A DNA stretch of 64,000 nucleotides from Nectonema munidae (Eukaryota; Nematomorpha; Nectonematoida; Nectonematidae): NCBI GenBank assembly GCA_030549495.1, contig JAUIRK010000934.1, forward strand, positions 248,001 to 312,000, read 5' to 3'. Under the pieces are notes generated by a model. It was given only the letters and a program-made list of their open reading frames with translations. It ran no database searches and had not been told where the DNA came from. Positions 33,051 to 44,093 of the stretch are shown here, piece by piece; positions within the stretch are counted from its first letter, which is position 1; each line of letters opens with the position of its first letter. Both the position numbers and the translations under genes were made by a program.

Positions 33051-36000
33051 ATGGTGAAGCTCAGAACTAAGAAGACGCCACCTGAGGGCTGGGAACTTAT
33101 TGAACCCACTCTCGATGAAATCAATCAGAAAATGAAAGAAGGTACATGCACAGCGTTCTTATTTTACATCCACTTCTTTTGCTCGTCTAGAGGCTTTATC
33201 ACAAAAGGGTCTTATTTAAGAATTAAAGATGATAATTATTTGAAGAATGGATTGATAATAATCAATTATTTATAAGCAATAAGGGTTTAAAATATGCTAG
33301 ATTAAAATATAAAAAAACAATATATTTTTGATTGAATATATTAAATTTCTCCCAATATATATCTTTAAAGTTATTTTATTCATTCAAAATCTTTTAAGCT
33401 TGTAAAAACATAATTATTTTTCATCATCAAGAGTTTAATTTTTAAGCTAAATTTTTTTAAACATCTGTAAGAAAACGTAATGTTGAAAAATATTGAATAT
33501 ACTAACTCAACTACCAAAAAGTAAAAGCAGGAAAAAGAAAAAAAGAAAACCATTTTAATCAATGATCTTGTAGTATATGAATATCTCTCATTTTTAATCG
33601 ATCAATTTTTTGGTCCAATGATAAAATAAACGAAATGTTAAAGAACTTAAACTTTAGAATGTAACTTTATTTTAAAGTGGGCGCATAAAAATCTTTGCTG
33701 AGCATCATGCGGGATGTAGTTAGTCCAACTCTAGCTCATGGCATTTAGCGGTGTTTTAGCCATTGGTGCCAGCGTATTCATTAAGCCAGCAGTACCATAC
33801 GTTAGCTTACTCATCGCTGCTCCTGTGAAAGTGTAACAAACTTACACACCCTAAACCTATCAGCATTTTTGCACGGAAAATAGTTTTTTGACTGACAGTT
33901 TACTCTTATAATGAGATAGTGCAATCTTAAGCCCAATAACATATGCCAGTATTTTCCTAACTTTTTTTAGGGCGGACCGCAAATCTTTTTTTTCAATGTT
34001 AAAGAGATGGCTATCATAATTGAGCTATGCAAAATTCTTTCAAAAACGTTTTCAAATTTCGAATGTTAAGAGTTATGAAAATTTATAGAAGTAAACTTTA
34101 ATCAGAATATTCAGGTTTCTAGTTTACCAAGTTCCTGAATTATGAAAGTCTGATGATATTATATAAGATGATATGTACCCACAAAAATAGTATAGTACTT
34201 CTCCGAAGACCATACTTTGGGTAGTACTGGTCTATGATACATATATTTCATTTTTTTCTACACGTTTTTAGTGTGTAAGCTTCACTGCAGAATCTTAATT
34301 AAATATGCAGCCTCTTAGTAACCTTTTTGAAAGATCAGGAATCGAAATCCTGATCTAGATTTGTAGAGATCGAATCCCAAAATTTAAATATTGAGTTATA
34401 ATTTTAGTTGTTTTTTCAGAATAAAAATCTAATGAGAATAGCGTTGGCTCTAATTTACAACTTTTCAACAAAAAAAACAGAGCTTAATTTTTGTTCTTAT
34501 TTTCAGCAAGGACATATTTATGTTAAGCTAACTCTTACTTCCGGTTCCGACTAAAGAAGAGCCACCCTCTTTACAAAACGTAAACTTGAAAAACAGACTC
34601 CGACTCATCTATCCCTTCAAATTTCAGATTGTGATGGGAATCGCACTCGGGTTTTTGCAAGCATTCGTTTCCAAGCAGGATTTTTGTAAGTACTTAGAGT
34701 CGGAGAAGTAAAAAATGTGACATTAATTTTTAACTTTACTATTAACCCTTTCGTTACCAGAAAATCAAACGATATTTATTAAAAAGCAGAAGATTCATAT
34801 ACAAAACTATTTGAAAAAGCAGACTGAGGTAAACTTGTTTATGTATCATATATGATACAGTGGTCACGAAAGGGTTATTAAATTTCATAGTTACCTTGGA
34901 GGGGTTCACTTTAAATTCATCGCGGAAAATTCATCGACATATTAAATTTATCTACGCTTGCTTATTTTTGACACAATGCATACATACCCACAGATCTTTG
35001 GGCATCATTTTTCCAAGTGCTACTTTAAAACGTTTTTTTTCATTTTTGAAAGTGCATTTTTCGTTGTATTCAAAGTCATGGTTTACTGCAGAAGCATGAA
35101 CAAGACTGAGATTTGGCTTTGAAACTGCGCATGATTTCTGCTCCTTCGTTTGCTCTAGCTGCAAACGTTATTGAAGATGTCCAACCGCTCTTGGACTATG
35201 TAGAAGACACTTGGACCAAATCATAGAAATGCAAGGCGACCTCCTTAGCAAGCTAAAGAAGCCTCTTTCAAATTAAATAATGCATGTGAGGATTGGCATC
35301 ATGCTTTTAACTCTTTAGTTGGAGCATCTCATCCAAATGTTTGGAAATTTATAAATATGCTGAAAAAAGAACAAGCCAGAGTTGAAGTAGAAATCGAACA
35401 GCTTTTTATCTAGTGCTGAATCTTTTGTTGAAAGAAAAAAGTACAAAGTTTCCGCTTTGAGAATTCAACGAGTTGTGAAAAACTTTGAAAATTTAAGTGA
35501 AGTTGAATATTTAAGGGCAATATAGTTCATTATTCTTTTAACATTTTCAATATTTGATAAGAAAATTTAGTTGATACAAACTTTCACTTTTTTTATATAT
35601 ATTTTCAAAAATAAATATCATTTATTTATTTATTATTTTATACATTTTAAAAAATAAATAATTTTGATGATTTATTAATTTATGAAAATAGTGTTACTTA
35701 ATAAAAATACCAAAATAAGTTTCGATGAATTTACCCTTCCATGAATTTTTTACGGTGAATTTAGATGTCATGCTTAGTAGTCAAGTGTAACACATTTTCT
35801 TAGTTAACATTTAGCCATTCAATATAATTTTACCAAGAAACTAACTATTTAAAAACTATTTAAAACAATAAATTTGTGATTATATATAAAAATTTTGTGG
35901 TTGATTTTTAATTAATATATTTTTTTCTTAAAAAAAGTTTATAAATTCATTTTTTTTTTTATAAAATAAAACCCATCTAACTAATCTTACTAACTAACTG

Positions 36001-39000
36001 AATGTCTAATTGCGTGAGTAAGGTTGGTTAGGTACTGGGTTCGATCCCGCATCAAACCAACTTTCTCATAGTTCGATACAAGCTTCTTCTCGATGAAAAC
36101 ACACCACGAAAAAAAAGAAGAAGAAAAATTAAACAACCAATAAATTATCTTACTATCCAAGTAATTAATTAACGAGTTGAAAAAATAACTAAGAAATTAA
36201 TTAAGTAACATTCCTACGTATTTAACTAACATGACAAATTAATCACAAAAAGGAATTTTTATCCCATTTATGACTTGGGAAGTGTTCACTTGTCAAATGT
36301 GAGGCTTCTAGTTTAGAGCTGGCCTGGCTGCCGAGATCAGATTGCAGGCCAATTTGCTCAAACAAAAAAGTTTTCGGGCTCTTTGTATACTATCGCTTAA
36401 TTTTGTTTTTTTTTGTCTCTTTAAAGTTAAGAAAGTGACAGTACATCAAAAACGTGGAATATCGGACGGGCGAGCAGTAAAATAAAAGTAGATCACATGC
36501 AGCTCACGAGCCTCAGTTAGAAAACCCATTTCATGATCATTTAAATCTTGGAGTAAACTCCGTTTTTGTACAAAAACGTTTAAACGGCCTTTTTTAACAC
36601 CGAAAAAATCATATCTTTAATTAAAGAATACCATTTGTAATTCGATCTCTTCTTTCGGAAATACAAAATAGAATTGCAAAGAGGCGAAATGGAATTTCAA
36701 AATGGTATAAATATGCGTATTCTAATTTTTTAAACTTATAATGAAGTGATTTTTAATCTCTTGATTTTATTTGCTGCTATGAAAATTAAATTTTTATATT
36801 TCTAAAACAAGGGAGTTTCTCCTTCATGTTTTTTTAAATAAATGGCGTTTTTAAAGACATGTATCAAGACCAGCGTTTGGAGTTGGAAGAATGTTTGGCG
36901 ACTACGACTTCGGCTCCACTTATTTTATACTTTTTCTGCTTCGACTCGACTAATTTATGATTTTTCTGAATTTTCAACATTTCTACTTTTTGTTGCAAGC
37001 AAAATGTTTGATTTCTTCAACATAATTTATTAAAATGTTCTATGGATTTGTATTTGGTTTAGTGTCTTTCTTGCAGTGTCTTCAAAAAATGATCAAATTA
37101 TTGCATATATTTACTCTTGTTATCCAAGACAAAACAATATGATTCATAACTTGCTTCTTTACAAACAAATCTTAACGTAAAACAAAAAAGTTTATTCGTT
37201 TTCAGCCTTTTGTTACAATTATACAAGACTTGGACTAAAATGAGAAACATTTTTATGTCAAGTTTTTGCAATGCTGCACACTAAAAATAGTTTCTATGAA
37301 TTTATTATTTAATCCAACATACATGAGTATAACTCTTTATGAATTCGGAGGCTGCCCTGGACAAGACACCTTTTGGTTGCTTGTTTTTCACATTATTGTT
37401 GTCCACCATTTTAGCTCAGTTTGAAACACACGAAGGCAAACGCAAAGTGGAAACCGTTTGGCCCATCTTCAAAATCCATCATCAAAGAAGTCGCTATATC
37501 TACGATCTGTATTACAAGCGAAAAGCCATTAGCAAAGGTATTCTCATTTTTAGCCCTGTGTGACACTTGTGTACCAAGAAATGAAAGTCGTGTGCGTTAA
37601 CTTTATGAAATTGCATTGAAAAAAAAATAGGAGGATTAGTTTTAAAAATTCTGTTCCTCAAAGGGCCATAAACTTCTTCTAGATACTTTTATGTCAAATT
37701 TACTAAATATCTTCATCTTTTTATGAGATCAAATAGTTTAAACGAGTGATCATAATTTGCATATTTCGATAATCGTTTGGATAAGATGGATGTGACTTTT
37801 TAGTGGAATAAATCAAAATATCCAAACTTTTAGAATCCTTAATTTTTTCAAACAAGCTAAAAAGAATGCCATATATTTCAAAAAATGGAAAAAATACTTC
37901 AATTAAAAAATGAAAATTTTTTAGCCTGTTAGAAAAATTTAAGATTTCTGAAAATTTTCAAAGAATTTATTTTTATTTCCATTTTTTTTATACTTTTAAT
38001 AAGTTAATGAAAGGTAAAAAATCTTACTTTTTATTCTGAATCCATTGAAATAAATTGCATCATTTGAGCTCGGGTTAGGGGGTCGATCCCCAAGGCTGCC
38101 GACTTTTAAAAACAAAATCACAAAAACTGTGATTAAGCATAATGCGAGCATATAGACTTATGGCTGATAGCGCTTTGATATCTCCAATCAACCAATCTAA
38201 TTGCATTATCTTTAATTTGTCTAAAAATGTTAAGATTCTGGAAAGTTTGCGAAGATTTTCGTTTATTTCAGTAAAAAGTCACACCTGGTAACGTCATATC
38301 AATTGTTGTAGTCGAGGGATGTGCAAACTTTTTCGTAGAAGGCCCACACTTCAAAATTTACATCTCTAAGGAACAACATGGTATCGTAAAGGGGCCATTT
38401 TTAAGATAGACAACATCTAAGTTTTAATACAAAAAACGAAAATTAATCTTTTTGATAATATTTAAAGCAGTTTTATTGATTCAACATCTTTTAAGCTTGT
38501 ACTTAAATGAAACTACATTACAGCTATTAATCTATTAAAAGGCTTTATGAATAATGAATTAATCGGAATGTAGTTGAATTAAACTAACTTTACATTCAAT
38601 TTTAACCTAGTTAATCATTACAGTATTCGAAATGTTTTTAGATTTTGATGATTCTAATAAAGCAATAATAGCTTGCTACTTCTCTGACTACATAGTTAAA
38701 ATTTAAAATTGTACACTAAATTTATCTAAAACTTTTGTAATGTCATTTTGAAAAATATTTTCAATACAAAACTTTTCCTTTAAAAATAATAAAACTACGA
38801 TAAAATTTAACGTGCCCTCAAAACAATGAATATAAACTAAAAGAAGCTTTAAGAATTAAAATACTGTATCCATTTTAGTAGAAATACTTTGAACCAATCA
38901 ATGATTGTCTAATATAAATATCTATAATTTTTCAGTCGATCAAATTTTCTTTCCAAACTAAGATAGTAACAAAAGGTAAGCGTGTCTAGAAAACATTAGT

Positions 39001-42000
39001 TTTTTAACTTTGTCTCAGCGTGGAATGTAAAAACTTATCTGCCTATGCTCGATACTTCAGAGTTGTACGACTTTTGTATCAAAGAAGATTTAGCTGATCA
39101 AAATCTGATTGCGAAGTGGAAAAAGCAAGGCTATGAAAATTTGTGCTGTCTCCGATGCATCCAATCCCAAGACACCAACTTTGGCACGAACTGCATTTGT
39201 CGCGTGCCCAAGGCCAAGCTAGAAACGGTATTCATTCTTTACTTTTTCCCATCTCCTTTCGCCACGTCATTTGGTGTACACATGCTTAATCACGCAGCAA
39301 AATTAAAAATATTTCATTAAAAATTTTTGGACGCCATCACAGAAATTGGTGGTTATGCGAAATCACTAAAAGTAATAAATTGTATTCGGTTTTTATTTGA
39401 AAAATATTTCAATTGTTCAAAAATTTATTTTTTGCATGAGGAATTTTGATTACGACAATTTTATTCAAGTCATTAAATGTCTGAGTGTTAAGTGTCGCTT
39501 GATTAACTATCACCAAGCTCTGTTGTATACCTTTTCAAGTTCAAATTGGCACTAATCAAATTTAATTATTTTGGGTTAATAATAATTAATATCTTAAATA
39601 TTTTAGGAATTACTTTATTCAAAAAATAAACTGAGTTTTGTGTACATTTATTTTAATCAAGGAAGACGTCAAAAACTTTATTTTTCGCGGAAAAATAAAT
39701 ACAATTTTATTTGATAACACTTTTCCAAAAATTCACATTTTACTTTTGACGTAGTTGGGCTATAGAATCTAAAAATTGAAAGCATTTGGTTTATTATAAA
39801 AATAGCTCAAAACAGATTTATTTTATAACAAGAAGAAAATTCAGAATTTATAATATGCAAGTTTAAACTCTGTGAATTAGAAAAATTATTTCTGGAACTA
39901 TTGGAAGTTAACCCTTCAATAAATTTACATGTTGATTACTCTTTTTCTGTTTAGAGCAGGGGTTCCCAACCTGGGGTTCGTTTCACTTTTTTCAAGGGGT
40001 ACTTTATAAAGGTATCTGAAAAGTTTTTTTAAATTTTTAACTGATATATTAGTGTGAAAAATCAAGATAAAAAACTAAAAAAATTATTAGGGGTTCGCCT
40101 AAGGCTGAAAATTTTCAGGGGTACTTGGTGAAAAAAGGTTGGGAACCTCTGGTTTAGAGGGTAAAATTTTTTATTTGCCAGAAAACTTTTTTTGTGATAA
40201 TAAATTATAATTTAGATTCTGCATAACTTTAGATATACGGTTTTATTTTAAACATAATTCGTTCCTGAAAAATTTTTCTCAAACAGTTTTGACTCTTAAA
40301 ACATCGAGGCTTAGAGGAAATCTTACAAATTTAAATTTTTTGAGGCTCAATTTTTGAAAACAAATCATATTTAATATATTTGTTCTTCAAACGGTGAATT
40401 GAAAAAAATTGACCTCATTGTCTTTACCTGCCCCAGATAATTTATTAAATCAAAGAATATAAATCTCAAGTTTGAATGATTAGACACACTTCATTGCATA
40501 AAGTGATGTAGAAGTAAAATGTTAAAATGTTAGATGAATAAGATATTTGATTGCTGCTACTAACTTTGTTTCGCTAAGCTTTGAAAATATATAAATCGAA
40601 CTTCGTGTGTGTGCTTCAATGTTTGCATATCATTTCTTACTTTATCGCAAAAGACTGAGATGATGAAAAATTATGCGAACACACTAATTTTTCGAAAGAT
40701 GTCCAGCCACTCTTGCACTATCTAGAAGACATTTGGATTGGACGACCAACGCATAGAAATGCAAGATGGCTTCCTTTATTCGGTGTACATTACATTTTTG
40801 AAGCTATAGTGCTTCATTTTGGTACTGTATCTATCTGTATAAGTTGTTGCATTGAGAAATCAAAATGTGTTTTGTGCCTTGCTGTCCTGAGAACAGAGTC
40901 AATAATGGCATCGAGAATGCGCAAAGAAGGATTTGAGTCTTAAAAGGCAAAGATTTCATGCCAGAGGATTGTTTGATCAGCTCAGTGCAGTCGTAAACTG
41001 CTCAACTGAAGAAACAAAAACTCTATTTTTAAAGTATTCAATCTTTTTTGGGGAAGCTAGAGCAAAGATGATTCTTTAAGAAGCCGTATCAAATAACTTT
41101 TGCAATGTCATTGATGCGAAGGAGCAGATTGCAGGGAAAATAAAAGCTCTGGCTTTGTTCTTCTTTCAACTCGACGAGTTAACAGGTGTAAGTGCATGTT
41201 CTTGTCTGACGTTAAATACGAATCGTACCGCACAGATACATTGAGAATACAACTTTCACACATAACCAAACTATCCTCTATCAGACATGCTAAAAGAAGG
41301 CTTCTAACCCCTAGCAAACAGACATAGACATACTGTCTCACACTACATAAAAACAGTACACCCATACAAAATCATCAACAACTCAGAGCTAGCAAATTGC
41401 ATTGAATTAAGCTGTCTATGCACGATATTTCTACATGCCACATACACCCCCACAACATTGAACACCTTTTCGAATACCAACGTTTACATACACCCCTCAC
41501 ACCGATCGATCTATGGACCAATCCTACTGCCAGTATTAGGTAAGATGGACGGATGGTCTGGCTATTAAGTTTAATGGAGCAAAACCAACGAATTATCAAC
41601 TTCCATATGACCGTTGGAGGCTGATTCTTGAAGATTTCGATCCAAAGTACAACAGTTAACACCTCAAGGCACTAGTTTCTCAGCTTAGCAGAAGCACGAA
41701 AATCTTTTCAAGAATTTTTAAGGCTATACCTTGCATGCCTATTTCCATCTGCAAAATTCATCAACTTTTCGATATTGCAATTTGTTCAAATTTTGGATAT
41801 ATATTCTAAATGTGGATATATACATTGTATTAAAATTTCATGTCATTTGAACGAAAAGCAAAGACTTGGTGACATGTGAAATATGTACTTTATTAAAATT
41901 TCCACTTTTAATAGATTGTATAAAAGGAGGCAAATTTTGTCATTTTTATTTACATTTTTATTGACCTTGAGTCATTTTACCGTAGCCAGAAAACGTGGTC

Positions 42001-42828
42001 TTAGGAAACTCTGAATGGAAACTTTGGTCTCAGAAAACTCGGTCCCAAAAACTTAGAGTTATTAGCTATTTAATTTGTTAGTTATTTCAAATTGCTCTGT
42101 TTTTACGAACTGTATATTCGACTGAGAGCCCAAGTTTTCTGAAAACAAATTTCCTAAGACCAAGTATTTTCCTTTTTTTACGAAATCTTTTACTATTTTT
42201 TTTATACTTAATCTAAATATTATGCCTCAATCAATCTTAAGTAAGCATCTTATTTGCTTTTCTGCATCTCTTTCAGAGGGCATCATCATGTTTCTACAAT
42301 TTCAGACTAATTCATATTTAATGTAAATTTGAGATCGAATTCAAAAGACGACTCGCTTGATTGCAAATCAAACTTTGTGAAATTTTCGTTTAACTTCTGT
42401 TCTACATGCAAAACTTTTTCTAATATAAAATTAAACCAAATTTTTGATCACATGCTTGATTTTAGACATTTTTTTCACTGTGACATTCTTCTGTTGCTCT
42501 GAATCAACTATTTTTTCGTTTTCGCCCAGCCCATTTTAAGATTTATGTACTATATAGACTTGTCCCACAATATTAAATCGTTTTAGAGAATGCAAATAAA
42601 AATAAAAAGAAAAAAATGCATAAATGTATGTAGGAAAACATTGATTTAAGTGCAAACACCTGCAAAATCATGATTTCATGAAATGTCTAGGCAAGACGTA
42701 GATATTTCATTTCAATTGCAGTGATTTCCTACTCACGCAAAAGATGTGCTTCTCCACTCATTCTATTTCTTTTTCAGGGCAGAATCATTGAATGCGTGCA
42801 TTGCGGGTGTCGTGGCTGTTCTGGCTGA
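33051..42828 (+). CDS. BUD31: BUD31/G10 pre-mRNA splicing factor
   Basis: This small, very conserved nuclear protein belongs to the activated spliceosome. Coding exons: 33051-33141, 37415-37537, 39061-39227 and 42778-42828, with GT-AG introns and consistent phases, giving 143 aa (human 144). It starts [20 protein letters not shown] and keeps the core [25 protein letters not shown] and [14 protein letters not shown]. The cysteine-rich C-terminus continues [12 protein letters not shown] and ends [14 protein letters not shown]; these cysteines bind zinc in the family. Introns of 4273, 1523 and 3550 bp are crowded with transposon pieces. The open frame running past 33141 into intron 1 is read-through, not coding. 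The gene looks intact. Confidence 0.96.
34746..34874. mobile_element. TTAA-type MITE, family B-like
   Basis: TTAA-CCCTTTCGTTACCAG at the left faces TGGTCACGAAAGGG-TTAT at the right. At 129 bp it is the same length as the copy at 12081, with related inner words (AAAAGCAGA, TTGAAAAAGCAGAC) and a palindromic centre TATCATATATGATA. It lies in BUD31 intron 1. Confidence 0.7.
35170..35525 (+). pseudogene. MULE-like transposase C-terminal relic, copy 1
   Basis: The plus strand reads [13 protein letters not shown] near 35176 and then [20 protein letters not shown] and [20 protein letters not shown] near 35275-35400. This is the C-terminal pattern seen in MULE-type transposases of invertebrates. A stop and frame shifts break it. 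It sits in BUD31 intron 1. The family call rests on memory of this motif pattern. Confidence 0.5.
36011..36110 (+). mobile_element. tRNA-derived SINE, family 1, copy 3
   Basis: A tRNA-like head with box B GGGTTCGATCCC (near 36037-36048) is followed by CTTCTTCTCGATGAAAACAC, the reverse complement of the body word in the other copies. This is the only family 1 copy here on the plus strand. It lies in BUD31 intron 1. Confidence 0.65.
36978..37312. repeat. Dispersed repeat Q, copy 2
   Basis: Direct-orientation match to 28503-28872, ending about 100 bp before BUD31 exon 2. It is non-coding. Confidence 0.55.
37551..37675. repeat. Fragment of the CCCTTTCAGG MITE family
   Basis: GTGTGACACTTGTGTACCA and TTGCATTGAAAAAAAAAT are close to the fragment at 12722-12845, including the trailing TTTTAAAAATTCTG and CTCAAAGG words. 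It starts 14 bp inside BUD31 intron 2. Confidence 0.45.
38064..38196 (+). mobile_element. tRNA-derived SINE, family 2, copy 2
   Basis: A box B-like GGGGGTCGATCCCCAAGGCT is followed by the body word ATAATGCGAGCATATAGACT and GCTTTGATATCTCC, in the same order as at 18119-18290. It lies in BUD31 intron 2. Confidence 0.65.
39537..39935. mobile_element. Foldback element P, copy 2
   Basis: It starts AAGTTCAAATTGGCACTAAT like the ends of the copy at 13718, then shares GGAATTACTTTATTCA, ACATTTATTTTAAT, ACAGATTTATTTT and GAACTATTGGAA in the same order. The right end is missing or displaced near the hAT insertion at 39957. It lies in BUD31 intron 3. Confidence 0.6.
39957..40151. mobile_element. hAT-type MITE with perfect target duplication
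   Basis: Inverted ends CAGGGGTTCCCAACCT and AGGTTGGGAACCTCTG are flanked by identical 8-bp repeats GTTTAGAG (39949-39956 and 40152-40159). The 195-bp body is non-coding. It belongs with the elements at 18382, 48584 and 49032. It lies in BUD31 intron 3. Confidence 0.85.
40690..41100 (+). pseudogene. MULE-like transposase relic, copy 2
   Basis: [20 protein letters not shown] near 40698-40757 matches the start of the relic at 35170. Further on, in other frames, come a [24 protein letters not shown] stretch and [15 protein letters not shown], perhaps from the same or another element. It is broken by stops and frame shifts. It lies in BUD31 intron 3. Confidence 0.4.
41205..41600 (+). mobile_element. 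3' tail of a Jockey/I-like LINE
   Basis: A G-poor plus-strand piece encodes remnants of a LINE C-terminus: [10 protein letters not shown], a cysteine/histidine remnant [18 protein letters not shown], then [11 protein letters not shown]. This is the usual zinc-knuckle and 'LDLWTNP' tail of Jockey-group ORF2. It is probably the same LINE family as at 1-1590 and 16495. It has stops and is 5' truncated. Confidence 0.55.
41985..42171. mobile_element. Small palindromic MITE
   Basis: GAAAACGTGGTCTTAGGAAA at the left mirrors TTTCCTAAGACCAAGTATTT at the right, with further mirrored CAGAAAACT and AGTTTTCTG inside. It is non-coding; no target duplication was fixed. It lies in BUD31 intron 3. Confidence 0.5.
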
Positions 42829-42888
42829 TCCTGTTCCACCTCTCCCTGCATTCAAAAGGAACTGACATTCTAATATTGACTTTTTTGG

Positions 42889-42894
42889 AATAAA
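42889..42894 (+). terminator. BUD31 poly(A) signal
   Basis: AATAAA lies 61 bp after the BUD31 stop codon. Confidence 0.7.
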
Positions 42895-44090
42895 CTTTTG
42901 TACAGTCTTCTTTTCCTAAATCTTAAAATAGCATTTGTTTTTTTGTATTCTCGATATCACTGAAGCGCAACTGAAGCTAAATCAATACCCCAATTTTTTA
43001 CACGTATCTAAACGATTGGTTGGAAAAAAATTTGCGAACAGAACAGTAACATTGCACTAAGGACTATTAATAAAATCTTAGTATATACCTTGAACATGAT
43101 CAAGCCTATTGATCTTTCATTTACATAATTTTTTGCTTATAAAGTTTGCTAATCTTCTAAAAGTTTAAGCTCTGTGTCGTATTATGTCAGTCGAATAGTG
43201 TGTTTATCGATTTGTTATCAGCAATGACTATAAAGTTATATTTTGAAAAATAGTGTTTCCTTCTTTTGAGTTCCACTAGTTAAAAGTATGCAAAAAGTTT
43301 CTATTCCTGAGAATATATTTTTCAAATAACTTTATGATCGTTTTGATGATAACACAATCGTCAAAAAAATACTAATTTTGACTTCTTTAACAATGAGATG
43401 TAATACCGTACACAAATTTAAATTGTGCAAAACTATCCAAAAAATTATATTTTTACTTGCATCTCATCCCATTTATTTATGCCAAAATGAAATACGGAGC
43501 AGGTTTCCTAATAAACACTGACACGTTTGTACAATTTTGTTTCTACCATATTTATATCAAATAACATAGCCCAATAAATGCACGTATACAATAGGTGAGG
43601 GCTAGTAAAAAGTGTGAGGCGTTATGTCTAGTGTTCCCGAATTTTTGTCTTTCTGCGAATAATCATTATTAGATCCCGGGAATCATCTATTTTGTAATCT
43701 TACTTCAAAAATTTGAAATTAAGGAACTTGTCTAAAATAAAATATAAAGTAAATTTCCAATAAAAAATATGTTACGATAAATAAAGATTACCAATCTGAA
43801 GGATCATAATAATTCCATTAAGTTCCGATGCTTCCAAACGGGGACATACATTTTGAAAAGTTATTAAAGTAAAAATAAAAATCTACTATCAAAAAAGGCC
43901 AAATAATAATGCTTAAAATATATTTTAAAGATATCCAAAAATTAATTCATGATATTTTTGGAAGCAATCATTTAAATGTGGAGTCTTTAAGCGTTTGCAA
44001 CATAGAATTCGAGCATATATTGATACAAAATTGTTTGGATATTTCTTTTCTCTAAACGAAATCAACCTATAAAATCGGATTGAGTAATCA
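42895..44090. other. AT-rich intergenic stretch
   Basis: It lies between BUD31 and the CACTG-ended transposon. No coding sequence, repeat or RNA gene was recognised. Confidence 0.4.
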
Positions 44091-44093
44091 TTA

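Noticed and set aside
33051-33275. A 74-codon frame starting with the BUD31 N-terminus
   Set aside because: The match to BUD31 stops at 33141, where a GTACATG donor lies; the rest is intron read-through.
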